The notes under the pieces are model-generated. The model saw nothing but the letters and a program-made list of their open reading frames with translations, did no database searches and was not told the origin of the DNA. The translations under genes were made by a program, and so were the position numbers. From positions 1 through 64,000 of the forward strand of contig NZ_BBWU01000029.1 of NCBI RefSeq assembly GCF_000974765.1: a stretch of 64,000 bases of DNA. The letters are read 5' to 3'. The DNA is from Sphingomonas changbaiensis NBRC 104936. Its GTDB lineage: Bacteria > Pseudomonadota > Alphaproteobacteria > Sphingomonadales > Sphingomonadaceae. The stretch's first letter is position 1, and each line of letters opens with the position of its first letter. Shown here piece after piece: positions 12,241 to 25,900 of this stretch.

Positions 12241-12357
12241 GGAGTATCCTTTGTGTTGATCTTTGATCCGCACCTAATCCGCCGCCCGAACGCTGGCAAG
12301 CCCTGCGCGGGTTCCGCGGGCTGGCCTAGCGGAAAGCCCTCTCTTAAGGCGCGATGA

Positions 12358-12927
12358 ATGGATTCGACCGATACCAAGGCGCAGCTGCGCACGGAACTGC
12401 GCGCGCGGCGCGATGCGATGGTCGCCGGGCTCGACTCGGCCGCGCGGCTGTTCGCCTTTCACGCAGCCCCGACTCCGCTCAAGGAGCTGATCGATCGCGC
12501 GCAGTGCGTCGCAGGCTACCGGTCCGCGGGGAGCGAGGCCGACCCCGGCGCCTTGCTCGCCCATGCCGCGAAAGCGGGCAAGACGATTGCGCTGCCTTAT
12601 GTCGAGCGGCGGAGCGTGCCGATGCGCTTTCTCGCCTGGGCGCCCGGCGATCCGCTGATTCCGGGGCAATGGGGACTGGAACAGCCGGACATCGCAACGG
12701 CGCCGGAGGTCGCGCCGGACCTGTTCCTCGCGCCTTTGCTCGGATTCGATCGGCGGCTGCATCGGCTGGGCCAGGGCGCTGCCTATTACGACCGCGCCTT
12801 CGCCCGCTATCCGGATGCGATACGGGTCGGCATCGCCTGGCATGTTCAGGAGGTTGCCATGGTGCCGGACGATCCATGGGACGTGCCCCTGCATGCGGTG
12901 CTGACGGAGCGGGAGTGGATTCAGTGA
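12358..12927 (+). CDS. 5-formyltetrahydrofolate cyclo-ligase
   Basis: 189 aa, the usual size of this family (YgfA/MTHFS). It converts 5-formyl-THF to 5,10-methenyl-THF with ATP. Seen: the N-terminal KAQLRTELRARRDA, the middle IALPYVE and the signature PLLGFDRRLHRLGQGAAYYDR, where the Gly-rich part binds phosphate. I chose the ATG at 12358 because the ATG 4 bp earlier is in another frame. In many proteobacteria the 6S RNA lies upstream of this gene, but the 117-bp gap to acpP is too short and shows no such fold. Confidence 0.9.
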   Translation: MDSTDTKAQLRTELRARRDAMVAGLDSAARLFAFHAAPTPLKELIDRAQCVAGYRSAGSEADPGALLAHAAKAGKTIALPYVERRSVPMRFLAWAPGDPLIPGQWGLEQPDIATAPEVAPDLFLAPLLGFDRRLHRLGQGAAYYDRAFARYPDAIRVGIAWHVQEVAMVPDDPWDVPLHAVLTEREWIQ

Positions 12928-13139
12928 CCGATCCGGCCGCCCGCAGCGTCGTCGGCATCTTCGCCGTGCTGGCGCTGATCGCCCTCTGGGCGGTGATCGT
13001 CGCCAGCTTCAGCGCACAGATCGCCCAGCTCTGGTTCCCGTTGCAGCTGCTGATCTACATCGCCGCGGGGATCGCATGGATCTTCCCCGCGATGCCGATC
13101 ATGCGCTGGATCGTCACCGGCCGCTGGCGAAGAAAATAG
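12924..13139 (+). CDS. DUF2842 small membrane protein
   Basis: 71 aa from GTG 12924, overlapping the cyclo-ligase stop (GTGA). Two membrane helices are clear (GIFAVLALIALWAVIVASF and LLIYIAAGIAWIFPAMPIM). The ending WIFPAMPIMRWIVTGR matches DUF2842, a two-helix family of alphaproteobacteria with unknown role. The overlap suggests coupled translation. Confidence 0.75.
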   Translation: MTDPAARSVVGIFAVLALIALWAVIVASFSAQIAQLWFPLQLLIYIAAGIAWIFPAMPIMRWIVTGRWRRK

Positions 13140-13165
13140 GGACAGTCCCTATTATGGACCGGAAA

Positions 13166-13242
<77 letters not shown>

Positions 13243-13292
13243 GCTTCGGTTGAGGCGCGCCGGTTAGGGGAGCGCCTTGGCTGTGTCAACGC

Positions 13293-14483
13293 TCAATCGT
13301 CGGGATCGCCCGGATCGGGCGAACGGGCGACCAGCGTCCCCTCCTCGAACAGGAATCCGGCGATGTCCGGCTTGCCGGCCGCACCCGCGATCGTCTGGAT
13401 GATGATCAGCAGCGGCACCGCGAGCAGCGCCCCCGGCGTGCCCCACACCCAACCCCAGAAGCTCAGCGACAACAGGATCAGGAGGGGGTTGATCGTCAGC
13501 CGCTTGCCGAGAATCGTGGGCGTGACCGCATTCGCCTCCACAATATGCAGACCGATCTGGATGGCTGCGGGCGTCAGCGCCAGCCACACGTCCGAAAAGG
13601 TCATGAGTCCGCCCAGCGCCAGCAGGATCGCGGCGAGGATCGGGCCGATATAGGGGATGTAATTGAGCAGCGCGACGATGCCGCCCCACATCAGGGGCGA
13701 GGGCATGCCGATCAGCCACAGCGCGGCCGAGACCAGCAAGCCCAATGTCACGTTGATCAGCGTGATCGTGCCCAGGTAGGCGGAGGTCGAATCGACCACG
13801 TCCTGGATCACGCGAGCGGTTGCGAGCGCACCGCCGAAGCTGCCGCGCGACGTAATTGTCCGCTCCCGAAGGCGGGTCCAGCCGCACAGGAAGAAATAGA
13901 CGACGAGAATGCCGAAAAAGAGCTGGATCGCCGCGTGCGGCGCGGACGAGACATAGTCCATGATCGATGCCGGCGCCCGGACCGCAGAGGCCTGGGCGGC
14001 GGCAACCGGCCCCTTGGCAAGCATCTGGACCGTATCGTCCACGAACTTCTGAAGGTTCGAATAGAAGTCGATCACCGGCGCCAGATTCGCCTGAATCTGC
14101 GGAATCCGCTCCGGCAATGACTGGAACCACTCGGTCGCCGGCACGACGATCGAGGCCAGGGCCGCGTTCGCGATCACCAGAAAGATGAACAGGCACAGGA
14201 ACGCGGCAATGCCCGACGGCACGCGCCGACGTTCGAGCCATTCGAGCAGCGGCACCAGCGCGATCGCGATCACCATCGCCGCGGTCACCGGCAGCAGGAA
14301 CTCGGCACCGGCGCGAAGGGCGAACGGAAGGCCCAGCAGCAGGCCAACCCCGGCCATCAGCGTCAGCCCGGCGAGCAGCCGCACCCGCTGACGCTCAAGA
14401 CTCGGCTCGGCAGCGCGCCGGATGCGATCCAGCGAGGACGGACGCGGCCGCGGTTCCACCCGCTCGGATTGTTCGACGCGCAT
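13293..14483 (-). CDS. AI-2E family transporter (PerM/TqsA-like)
   Basis: 396 aa. After a charged N-terminus of about 35 residues there are hydrophobic helix pairs (LLAGLTLMAGVGLLLG, FLLPVTAAMVIAIALVPLLEWL, GIAAFLCLFIFLVIANAAL), a large extracytoplasmic helical region (about 110-185), then the conserved C-terminal core with LNYIPYIGPILAAILLAL and GKRLTINPLLILLSLSFWGW, which marks the family. Members export diverse small molecules or act as Na+/H+ antiporters; the substrate cannot be told from sequence. Confidence 0.88.
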   Translation of the reverse strand: MRVEQSERVEPRPRPSSLDRIRRAAEPSLERQRVRLLAGLTLMAGVGLLLGLPFALRAGAEFLLPVTAAMVIAIALVPLLEWLERRRVPSGIAAFLCLFIFLVIANAALASIVVPATEWFQSLPERIPQIQANLAPVIDFYSNLQKFVDDTVQMLAKGPVAAAQASAVRAPASIMDYVSSAPHAAIQLFFGILVVYFFLCGWTRLRERTITSRGSFGGALATARVIQDVVDSTSAYLGTITLINVTLGLLVSAALWLIGMPSPLMWGGIVALLNYIPYIGPILAAILLALGGLMTFSDVWLALTPAAIQIGLHIVEANAVTPTILGKRLTINPLLILLSLSFWGWVWGTPGALLAVPLLIIIQTIAGAAGKPDIAGFLFEEGTLVARSPDPGDPDD

Positions 14484-14504
14484 GGCGACGTTATGCGCAG
14501 AAAA

Positions 14505-14649
14505 TCCTCCCCTGCGCTAGCAGGGGAGGGGGACCAAGCAAAGCTTGGTGGAGGGGCCGGAGCGAAGCGGAGGCTTGGGTTCGTCGCTGCCGCGACGCCC
14601 CTCCACCGCGCGATGCGCGGTCCCCCTCCCCCAGCAAGCTGGGGGAGGA
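14505..14649. repeat. 145-bp palindromic element family B upstream of glpK
   Basis: It starts TCCTCCCCTGCGCTAGCAGG and ends with a matching GGGGGAGGA arm. Internally, GGGGGACC...GGTGGAGGGG is mirrored by CCCCTCCACC...GGTCCCCC. The same plan is seen at 22748-22882 and 57720-57875. The right end (14642-14648) is placed as a Shine-Dalgarno sequence for glpK. Confidence 0.85.
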
Positions 14650-14655
14650 TTAAAA

Positions 14656-16119
14656 TTGGCCGAAACCATCCTGGTGATCGACGAAGGTACGACGTCCACC
14701 CGCGCGATGCTGTTCGCGCTGGATGGGCAGTGCCTGGGTTGCGCGCAACGGGAGTTGACCCAGCATTACCCGCAGCCCGGGCTGGTCGAGCATGACGCGA
14801 CCGAGATCTGGGAACGGACGTTCGAATGCGCGCGCGAGATGGTCGAGCACGCCGGCGGCGCGAGCCAGGTCGCGGCGATCGGCATCACCAACCAGCGCGA
14901 GACGATCGTCTTCTGGGACAAAGCCACAGGCGAGCCGCTCGCCCCAGCGATCGTCTGGCAGGACCGCCGCACCGCCGGGCTGTGCGCGGAGCTCAAGGAA
15001 CAAGGCCATGAGCCCGCCGTCCAGGCGAAGACCGGGCTGCTCCTCGATCCGTATTTCTCGGCGTCGAAGATCGGGTGGGCGCTGACCCACTGGCCGCAGC
15101 TGCGCGAAGCCGGAGACCGGCTCGCGGTCGGCACGATCGAGTCCTGGCTGGTGTGGAAGCTGACCGGCGGCCTGCACCTCACCGACGCGACCAACGCGTC
15201 GCGCACGGCGCTGATGGCGATCGGCAGCGGCGGCTGGGACGACGGGCTGCTCGCCCTGTTCGGCGTGCCCCGCGCGATCCTCCCCGAAATCGTCGACTGC
15301 GCCGGACGCTTCGGCGAAACCCGGCTATTCGGCGCGCCGATCCCGATCTGCGGGCTCGCGGGAGACCAGCAGGCGGCCACGGTCGGCCAGGCCTGTCTGG
15401 ATCCGGGAGACACCAAGGCAACTTATGGCACTGGCGCGTTCGTGCTGACTGCGACCGGCACCACCCTTCCCGCCTCACGCCACCGGCTGCTCGCGACGGT
15501 CGCGTGGCAGCTGCATGGCCAGCGCCATTATGCGCTCGAAGGCAGCGTTTTCGTGGCGGGAAGCTTGATCAAATGGCTGCGCGACGATCTCGGCCTGCTT
15601 TCCAGCGCCGGCGAGAGCGAGGGCATCGCCCGATCGGTCGCCGATAATGGCGGCGTGTATCTGGTTCCGGCGCTCTCCGGCCTTGGCGCCCCCTGGTGGC
15701 GGCCGGACGCGCGCGCGGCAATCACGGGCCTCAGCTTCTCCGCCAATCGCGCGCACGTCATCCGCGCTGCGCTGGAGGCCCAGGCGCACCAGACGCACGA
15801 CCTGAAGACAGCCTTCGCCGGGGACGGATGCGACTGGACGCGGCTGCGCATCGACGGCGGCATGGCGGCGAACGACTGGCTGGCCCAGGATCTCGCCGAT
15901 GTGCTCGGCATCGAGGTCGAGCGGCCGACCTTTGTCGAGACAACCGCGATGGGCGCGGCGATGCTGGCGGGGGTCGGCGCGGGGATCTTCGGATCGCTGC
16001 AGGGCGCGGCCGCGCTCAGGGGCGAAACGCGTGTCTTCCGGCCGGAACTGCCCCAGGGAAAACGGCAGGCGCGGCTGGACGGCTGGGCGCGGGCGGTCGC
16101 ATCGGTGTTGAACGCCTGA
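14656..16119 (+). CDS. glpK: glycerol kinase
   Basis: 487 aa from TTG at 14656, slightly short of the usual ~500. It phosphorylates glycerol with ATP to glycerol-3-phosphate. FGGY-kinase features are present: ILVIDEGTTSTRAMLF, GITNQRETIVFWDK, AIVWQDRRT, the glycerol site WKLTGGLHLTDATNASRT, GDQQAATVGQ, YGTGAFVLT and the C-terminal RIDGGMAANDWLAQ. The TTG is chosen because the protein family begins at this point and GGGGAGG lies 7 bp upstream; that purine tract is the end of the palindromic element. No glpF or glpD is adjacent. Confidence 0.93.
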   Translation: MAETILVIDEGTTSTRAMLFALDGQCLGCAQRELTQHYPQPGLVEHDATEIWERTFECAREMVEHAGGASQVAAIGITNQRETIVFWDKATGEPLAPAIVWQDRRTAGLCAELKEQGHEPAVQAKTGLLLDPYFSASKIGWALTHWPQLREAGDRLAVGTIESWLVWKLTGGLHLTDATNASRTALMAIGSGGWDDGLLALFGVPRAILPEIVDCAGRFGETRLFGAPIPICGLAGDQQAATVGQACLDPGDTKATYGTGAFVLTATGTTLPASRHRLLATVAWQLHGQRHYALEGSVFVAGSLIKWLRDDLGLLSSAGESEGIARSVADNGGVYLVPALSGLGAPWWRPDARAAITGLSFSANRAHVIRAALEAQAHQTHDLKTAFAGDGCDWTRLRIDGGMAANDWLAQDLADVLGIEVERPTFVETTAMGAAMLAGVGAGIFGSLQGAAALRGETRVFRPELPQGKRQARLDGWARAVASVLNA

Positions 16120-16161
16120 ATGCCAGCCTGAGAGCCGGCGCCCGTCCGACGAGGATCGAGA

Positions 16162-16368
16162 CTATTCCTCCTCTTCCTCCTCATCATCGCCGAGCAGATC
16201 GGGATCGTCGGCGTCGAAGGCGAGATGCTCTTCAAGCGATTCGCTGATCAGGTCGAGTTGTTCGAAGCTCGCGGTCAGCTCCAGCGTGTCTCCGTCCTCA
16301 TCCTCGATATGAAGTACATATTCGTCGCCGTCGCGCTCGATCGTGAACCGCGAAAGTGCTTTGGCCAT
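16162..16368 (-). CDS. small acidic hypothetical protein
   Basis: 68 aa, very acidic, ending in DDEEEEEE. The start at 16368 (MAKALSRFTIERDGDEYVLHIEDEDGDTLEL) is the natural one; an upstream in-frame start adds 12 less convincing residues. The alternating beta-like N-terminal half reads as a small sheet with a helix (LDLISESLEEHL). I know no function. It lies convergent to glpK and downstream of the histidine kinase on the same strand. Confidence 0.7.
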   Translation of the reverse strand: MAKALSRFTIERDGDEYVLHIEDEDGDTLELTASFEQLDLISESLEEHLAFDADDPDLLGDDEEEEEE

Positions 16369-16445
16369 GCCCAAAATCCTCCTCGTGCGGCCCTCACAAC
16401 GCACAATCCGGATTCAGGGTGCATGGAAGATCGTGTTTGCGTCGA

Positions 16446-19181
16446 TTAGCTGAGCGCCCGCTGCAGCACCGGCTCTTCGAACAGCAATTCGGCGATCCGC
16501 AGCGCGAGCTCCGCATGGCGATAGGGCTTCACCAGCACCTCGAAATCCCCGATCTCCTCGGGACGGAGCTGGGCGTAGCCGCTGATCATCAACACCGGCA
16601 GCGTGGGCATGCGGCGGCGCAGTTCCATCGCCAGCTGGGCGCCGGTCATGCCGGGCATCAGCTGGTCCGTCACCAGCAGGTCGGGCTCCAGCCCCGCGGC
16701 AACGGCGTCGAGCGCGTCCTGTCCCGATCCTGCCGGCACGACATCGTAGCCGAGCTCCGTCAGGCTTTCCGCCGTCGTGAAGCGCACCTGCTCCTCATCG
16801 TCCACCAGCAGCACGCGGGCGCGGCGCGATGCCGCCCGCGCGTCTGGCTCGCGCACCGGATCGGCAACCTTCTCGGCAGCGACCGGCAACCAAAGGACCG
16901 CGGTCGTGCCCTCGCCCGGCGTGCTTTCGATCCGGAACGCGCCGCCGGACTGGCCGGCAAGGCCGTGCACCATCGACAGCCCCAACCCGGTGCCCTTGCC
17001 GGCTGCCTTCGTGGAGAAGAAGGGCTCGACCGCGCGTGCGAGTGTGTCGGCGTCCATGCCGGCGCCGGTATCGCTGACGGCGATGCGAATGTAGCGGCCG
17101 GGCCTGAGGTCGGCGCGGCTGCCGACGACCGTTTCCTCGGACAGCCGCCACTCCAGCCGGCCGCCGGCCGGCATCGCATCGCGTGCATTGACCGACAGGT
17201 TGAGCAGCGCGAGCTCGAGCTGATTGGGATCGACCAGCGCCGCCGGCAGATTGGACGCGATATCGGTCGCAAATTCGATGCGAGGACCGAGCGAGCGCTC
17301 GATCAGCTCGCGCATGCCGTGAACCAGCGCATTCGGATCGACCGCGCGAGGCTGCAGCGTCTGGCGGCGGGCGAAAGCGAGCAGCCGCTGGATCAGCGTT
17401 CGCGCCCGCTCTGCCGACGCAAGCGCCCCGTCGATCAGCCGGGCGGAGCGGTCGTCCTGCGCATTGCGGCGCAGCAGGTCGAGGCTGCCGACGATCGGCG
17501 TCAACAGGTTGTTGAAGTCGTGGGCGACGCCGCCGGTCAGTTGGCCGACCGTCTCCAGCTTCTGCGCTTCGTGGAGCTGGAACAGCGCCTTCTCGCGTTC
17601 CTCGACTGCCTGGTCGACGCGGCGCTTCAGCTCCTCCTCGGCGGCGCGGCGGTCGTGGATATCGATGCAGACGCCGACCCAATTGGTGATCCGTCCCTGG
17701 TCGTCGCGCACCGGCAGGCCGCGAACGATGTGCCACCGATAAACGCCGTCGCTGCGCCGGAACCGATATTCCGCCACATAGATCGTCCCAGCGCGCAAGG
17801 CGCCGCTCCAGATCTGGCGGGCGCGTTCGCGATCGTCGGGATGAAGCACCTCCGCCCAGCGATGGCCGAGCAGTTCCTCGGTCGAGCAGCCGGTGAAAAC
17901 CCGATAGCCCTCGCTGACGAAGATATTGCCCGAGGTCGGACTGGAGACGAACAACAGACCTGGAAGCGCTTCGGCCATGGTCCGGAACTGCGCCTCGGAC
18001 CGGACAAGCGCCTCCGCAGTCTCGATCTGCTCCGTCACATCGGTATTGGTGCCGAACCAGCGCACGATGGCGCCGTCTTGGTCTCGGATCGGTTCGGCGC
18101 GGGACAGGAACCATCGATAACGGCCGTCGGCGCCCCGAATCGGGAACGTATCTTCCCACGACTCGCCGCGCGCAAAGCAGCCGACCCAGTTGGCGATCAC
18201 GCGTTCGCGATGATCGGGATGGACGACATTGTCCTGCCCCTCCCCTGCAGGCGCATCCGGCGAGCGTCCCGTGTACGCGTACCAGCGACGGTTGTACCAG
18301 AAGACGTTACCGTCCGGATCGGCCATCCAGGCGAGCTGGCTCACATTTTCGGCAAGTGTCTCATATTCGGCGGCGGCGCGCTCGGCGGCCAGCTCCGCCT
18401 CCTTTCGCGCGGTGATGTCCATCAGGACGCCGGCCACCGCCACCGGCACGCCGTCCGCGTCACGCTTCAGCTTGCCGCGTATGGCGACCCACAAAAGACG
18501 GCCGTCGGGGTGATTGAGCCGGAATTCGATCTCGTAAGGCACGTCGCCGGCAACCGCCGCCGCCTGCATCGTTTTCAACCGCGCGAGGTCGTCCGGGTGA
18601 ACGAGTTGGTAGAAATCCCCCACGCCTTCGGGCGCGAGGCCGAACAGCTCGAGCGAATTGGCGGAGCGGCGGCCGACGCCGGTCGCCAGGTCGAAATCCC
18701 AGGCCGCCATCCGCGCTGCTTCGAGCCCGAAGCGCAGCCGCTCCTCGCTATGCTCGACCGCCTCCTGGGAGCGACGGATCGACGTGACATCGGTGGAGAC
18801 GCCGACCAGGCCGACAACGGCGCCGCTCGCGTCGCGAAGCGCCGTCTTGGATGTGCGATAGACGCGCTGGATGCCTTCGGCGGAGGTGAAGACCTCGTCC
18901 ACCACCATCTGGCCACCGCTCGCCATCACCTGCTCGTCGGCCTCAGCGATCGCGCGCGCTTCCTCCGGATCGCGGGCCCACTCCGCTTCCGAACGACCGA
19001 TGATCCGGTCGTGCGGCAATCCGATCGCATCGGCCGTGGCAGGATTCGCGTAGAGCATCCGCCGCTCGCGATCCTTGGCGTAAATGAGGTTGGGCGACGA
19101 CTCGCCGATCGCCTTGACCAGAGCGGAAAGCCGCTCGGCCTCCGGGTCGAGATCGGAAGCGCGAGGCGCTCCGTTCACCAT
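16446..19181 (-). CDS. soluble multi-PAS hybrid histidine kinase
   Basis: 911 aa with no signal peptide or membrane helix. Four PAS/PAC units follow one another (about 15-135, 140-265, 270-395, 400-520; repeated W/Y-R-W and DVT or DIT ends such as [10 protein letters not shown] and [10 protein letters not shown]). The HisKA phospho-His lies in [13 protein letters not shown] near residue 552. The HATPase has [35 protein letters not shown]-terminal receiver (about 785-905) has VLLVDDEE and the phospho-Asp in [12 protein letters not shown] near 833. The HDFNN form of the H-box is typical of cytoplasmic PAS hybrid kinases. No cognate output regulator is adjacent. Cofactors are not identifiable by eye. 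Confidence 0.92.
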   Translation of the reverse strand: MVNGAPRASDLDPEAERLSALVKAIGESSPNLIYAKDRERRMLYANPATADAIGLPHDRIIGRSEAEWARDPEEARAIAEADEQVMASGGQMVVDEVFTSAEGIQRVYRTSKTALRDASGAVVGLVGVSTDVTSIRRSQEAVEHSEERLRFGLEAARMAAWDFDLATGVGRRSANSLELFGLAPEGVGDFYQLVHPDDLARLKTMQAAAVAGDVPYEIEFRLNHPDGRLLWVAIRGKLKRDADGVPVAVAGVLMDITARKEAELAAERAAAEYETLAENVSQLAWMADPDGNVFWYNRRWYAYTGRSPDAPAGEGQDNVVHPDHRERVIANWVGCFARGESWEDTFPIRGADGRYRWFLSRAEPIRDQDGAIVRWFGTNTDVTEQIETAEALVRSEAQFRTMAEALPGLLFVSSPTSGNIFVSEGYRVFTGCSTEELLGHRWAEVLHPDDRERARQIWSGALRAGTIYVAEYRFRRSDGVYRWHIVRGLPVRDDQGRITNWVGVCIDIHDRRAAEEELKRRVDQAVEEREKALFQLHEAQKLETVGQLTGGVAHDFNNLLTPIVGSLDLLRRNAQDDRSARLIDGALASAERARTLIQRLLAFARRQTLQPRAVDPNALVHGMRELIERSLGPRIEFATDIASNLPAALVDPNQLELALLNLSVNARDAMPAGGRLEWRLSEETVVGSRADLRPGRYIRIAVSDTGAGMDADTLARAVEPFFSTKAAGKGTGLGLSMVHGLAGQSGGAFRIESTPGEGTTAVLWLPVAAEKVADPVREPDARAASRRARVLLVDDEEQVRFTTAESLTELGYDVVPAGSGQDALDAVAAGLEPDLLVTDQLMPGMTGAQLAMELRRRMPTLPVLMISGYAQLRPEEIGDFEVLVKPYRHAELALRIAELLFEEPVLQRALS

Positions 19182-19359
19182 ACTGCAGACCCCCTGCCCG
19201 TTAGAAACGCACGGCTTTCAGCGCAGACTAGCCTTCCGCCTTGCCCAAGTCCAACAAACCCGCCCTTTTCGCCCGCCCCGGCGCTTGCTAGAGCCGCGCC
19301 GAGACACATGCGGCCGCTCGCGTGGCTTGAGCCGCCGCCAAACAACCAAGGGGGATCCC

Positions 19360-22118
<2,759 letters not shown>

Positions 22119-22122
<4 letters not shown>

Positions 22123-22472
22123 GCGGCCTCACGGCCTCGTGCGCCTGCGGGGCGGTGACGGTCACCGTCCCCAGGCGTCCGGACTATATCAACGACTGCA
22201 ATTGCAGCCTGTGCACCAAGCTCGGGACGACCTGGGTCTATTACGCGCCTGACGAGCTGATCGTCGATGAAACCGGGCTGGACAGCTTCGTACGGTCGGA
22301 CCTGGCCGAGGCCTTTCTCCGCACGTTTCGATGCGCGCATTGCGGATGCGTCACGCATTGGCGGCTGATCCGCCCCTATGACCCGCCGCGCGCGGGCGTG
22401 AACGCACAGCTTTTCGAGCCGGGCGTGCTCGACGGCATCGAGGTTCGCCTGGTTGACGGCCGCAGCTGGTAG
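22119..22472 (+). CDS. GFA/CENP-V family zinc protein
   Basis: 117 aa from TTG 22119, which overlaps the acnA stop (TTGA). Zinc ligands typical of the glutathione-dependent formaldehyde-activating enzyme-like fold are seen: [16 protein letters not shown] and [10 protein letters not shown]. The family binds zinc and is only loosely tied to glutathione chemistry; the substrate here is unknown. The TTG start is chosen for its coupling overlap and because the zinc motif begins right after it. Confidence 0.82.
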
Positions 22473-22473
22473 G

Positions 22474-22722
22474 ATGACGGCGCTCAGCCTTTCGATCGAG
22501 ATCATCGGCTGGACCGGCGCGGCGCTGATCCTGCTCGCCTATTTGCTGCTCAGCGCAGGGCGGCTGCCGGCCAGGTCCGTCGCCTATCAAGGCGCGAACC
22601 TGCTCGGCGCAATCGCCTTCGCGATCAACAGCGGCTGGCACGGCGCGGTGCCGTCCGCGGCGCTGAACGTCGTCTGGGCCGGCATCGCCCTGTTCGCGCT
22701 GATCCGGATGTCGCGCGCTTAG
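22474..22722 (+). CDS. CBU_0592-like small membrane protein
   Basis: 82 aa from ATG 22474, directly after the stop of the GFA gene. Three hydrophobic helices are visible (IEIIGWTGAALILLAYLLLS, YQGANLLGAIAFAINSGW, ALNVVWAGIALFALIRM). The pattern, with a Gly-Trp-Gly-Ala first helix, resembles the CBU_0592 family of small membrane proteins of unknown role. It is probably the last gene of the acnA transcript; a palindromic element follows. Confidence 0.7.
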   Translation: MTALSLSIEIIGWTGAALILLAYLLLSAGRLPARSVAYQGANLLGAIAFAINSGWHGAVPSAALNVVWAGIALFALIRMSRA

Positions 22723-22747
22723 ATTGAGGTCGCAGATGAGCGTCAAA

Positions 22748-22882
22748 TCCTCCCCTTCGAGGGGAGGGGGACCGCTCGCCGAAGGCGAGTGGTGGAGGGG
22801 TGTCGGCGCCGGAAATTTATTCTCGAAGGTTGACACCCCTCCGTCAGCCCTTCGGGCTGCCACCTCCCCTCGAAGGGGAGGA
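22748..22882. repeat. 135-bp palindromic element family B at a convergent junction
   Basis: The outer arms (TCCTCCCCTTCGAGGGGAGG and its exact complement at the right end, 22863-22882) are perfect. Inner parts GGTGGAGGGGTGTC and GACACCCCTCC also pair. It lies between two genes that read toward each other and could serve as a two-way terminator. Confidence 0.88.
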
Positions 22883-22902
22883 CCGCCGAAGATCGACACA
22901 GC

Positions 22903-25900
22903 CTAGCTCTCGTCGTCATCCTCGTTGCGCGCGGGTTCGGGCGCGCCGCCGCTGTAGTAACGTGCTATGTCCGCATCCGTCGGCGGGCCGAGCACCGCGT
23001 TCAGTTCCGCGACCACAGCATCGATGTCGCGCCGCAGCACCTCGTAGCGCTCGATCGCGTCGCGGCCGACTTTCTGGTCGGTGAAATTGGTCTCGCTGTA
23101 CAGATAACCGACATGCGTCTGCAGCCCCGGCTGGCTGTAGCGGATGAGCGGCGTGATCAGCTTGTCGGCCACCGTCTCCAGCGCCTTTGCCTTGGCCGGA
23201 TCGGGACGCTCCTTCAGCTCCTTCTGCGCAGCCTTGACCCGCGCGACCGCGAAATTGGTGTCGTGGACCAGCTTCAGCACGCGCAGATTGTGATCGAGCT
23301 GCGCTGCCAGATCGGCATCGGTGACTCCGGACGCGGTCACGCGCGGGTCTTCCATGATGTGAAGCGGCTGGCGCTGCGTGAACGTGCCGGCGCTGAGGAC
23401 CACCGTGTAGTCACCGGGCGCCGCGACCGGGCCGGCCGGATAATGCGGCCGCGCGGCAGGCTTGGGCGGCGCCGTCTCGCCCGGTGTCGGACTGGCAGAG
23501 GGCTTGGCTTCGGCGGTGGGCGTCGGCGCGACCGGCGCGCCGGAGTAGCGCAGGTCCCAGGTGAAGCGGTGCATGCCGGGCGTGGCATCGAGCGAGGTCG
23601 GGTAGCTCACATGAAAGCGCCCAAGCTCATCGGTGTCGCCGCCGCGGGACGTGTCGCCCGCCGCGCCGCTCGTAAAGCTGCGGATCGCATGACCCTGGGC
23701 ATCCAGGATCGTCAGCGTCAGGGGTGCACCGGCCAGATCGGCTGAAACATAATAGTCGATCTGCGCGCCGATCAGCGGGAATTCGGGGCCGGCCCAAGGT
23801 GCCGGGCCGTCATCGCCGCTCGACGGGATTCGCACCGCCACGGCGGGCCGGTAGAGTCGGCTCGTGCGGCTCGCTTCGCCGGCCGGCGGGAGCTGGCGCA
23901 GTGCACTCAAATTGTCGAGAATCCAGAAGCCGCGGCCCTGCGTCGACAGCACCAGGTCGCCATGCGCAAGGCGGATGTCGGTGACGGGGGTGGCTGGCAG
24001 ATTCAACTGCAGCGGCTGCCAATGCGCGCCCCGATCGAAAGACGCGTACATGCCGAATTCGGTGCCGGCGTAGAGCAATCCGGGCCGGACCGGGTCCTCG
24101 CGCACCACGCGGGTCGGCTCGTCCGGTGCGATGCCGTTGCGGCCGTCGGTCAGCCGCGTCCAGCTTTTCCCGAAATCGTCGGTGCGGTAGATGTACGGCG
24201 CGAAATCGCCGAGCAGATAGCGATAGATCGCCACGTAGGCCGTGCCCGCGTCGCGCACGCCCGGCTCGATATTCTGGACGCGGCCGCCCGGCGGCAGGCC
24301 CTTGGGCGTGACGTTGCGCCACGTCTTGCCGTCATCCTCGGTCACATAGACCAGGCCGTCATTGGAGCCCGTCCAGATGACGCCCGGCTTCACCGCGGAT
24401 TCGCGGATCGCGTAGAGCGTCGAATAAACTTCCTCGCCGGTCGCATCGCGGGTGATCGGCTCGCCGGAGCCATATTGGGTGCCCTCAGGCTTGGCGGTCA
24501 GGTCGGGGCTGATCCGTTCCCAGGACACGCCGCCATCGCGCGAGCGGTGCAGATATTGCGAACCGTAATAGACGGTATTCGGATCGGTCGGCGAAATCTC
24601 CATCGGCGCGACGCGCTGGAAGCGATAGATCAGGTTCGTCGGTTCGTTGCCGTAGAGCGATTGGCTCCCGACCCAATAGCGCTGCTCGTTGTTGTTGGTG
24701 CCGAGGTCGAGGCGCGAGAATTGTCCCTTGCATCCGCCCCAGACGGTCTGCGGGTCCTTCAGCTTGGGAATGATCGGCCCGGTTTCACAGCCCGGCCCCT
24801 CACGGAAATACTGGCCGTTGCCGAGCGGCAGCGACGGGACGATCACCGTCGTATTGTCCTGCTGAGCGCCATAGAGCCGATACGGGAATTGGTCGTCGAC
24901 CGCGACCTGGTAGATCTCTGCCGTCGGCTGGTTTGCCTGGCTGCTCCACGTCTCGCCGCCGTCGAGCGACACGTTTGCGCCGCCGTCGTTCGACTGGATC
25001 ATGATCCGCGGGTTCTTGGGATTGATCCAGACGTCGTGATTGTCGCCGTGCGGCGTCCGCTCCGTCTTGAACGTCTTGCCGCCGTCCACCGATTTGAACC
25101 AATCCTCGTCACCCACATAGACGATGTCCGGATTGGCCGGATCGACGCCCAAGGTATCGTAATAAAAAGGCCGCGTGGTCAGCTTCTCATCGCCGTTCAC
25201 CAGCCGCCAGGTCGCGCCGGCGTCATCGGATCGGTAGAGGCCAGCGCCGGGCTTCGCCTCGATCAGGGCATAAAGCCGATCGGGTGCGGCCGGCGAAACG
25301 CCGACGTTCGCGCGGCCGAACAGCCCGGTTGGCAATCCGCCGCCGAGCTTCGTCCAATGGTCGCCGCCGTCGGTCGACTTGTAGATGCCGCCGTCTTCGC
25401 TGCCCGAAATGATCGTCCAAGGCTTGCGTTGCCCGCGCCACATCGTTGCGTAGAGGATGTTCGGGTTGCCCGGCTGCATCTCCAGGTCGGCGGCGCCGAG
25501 CCGCTCGCTCAGGTAAAGCACCTTCGTCCAGGTCTTGCCGCCGTCCCGCGTGCGATAGACGCCGCGCTCCTTGGAATCCGTGAAGGGGTTGCCGACGGCG
25601 GCGACGAACACCTCGTTCGGGTTGGTGGGATTGATGCGCACGGTCGCGATCTGGCCGACGTCGCGCAAGCCCGCGAAGGTCCAGGTCTTGCCCGCATCGA
25701 CCGACTTGTAGATGCCGCGCCCGATCGAGACGTTGCTGCGGATCTTGGACGAGCCGGTGCCCGCATAGACGATGTTCGGGTCGGACTCGGCGACGGCGAC
25801 CGCGCCCATCGAGCCGACGGGAATCTGTCCGTCGCTGGTGTTGGTCCAGCTTTGCCCCGCGTCGGTGGTCTTCCACACGCCGCCGCCGACCGTGCCCATG

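Noticed and set aside
12241-12357. 6S RNA upstream of the formyl-THF cyclo-ligase gene
   Set aside because: The gap is only 117 bp, shorter than 6S RNA, and it lacks the long bulged hairpin; it only shows one small stem.
14584-14655. Longer N-terminus of glycerol kinase reading through the palindromic element
   Set aside because: The frame is open but the product there is repeat-derived, and the family N-terminus starts right at the TTG with a Shine-Dalgarno before it.
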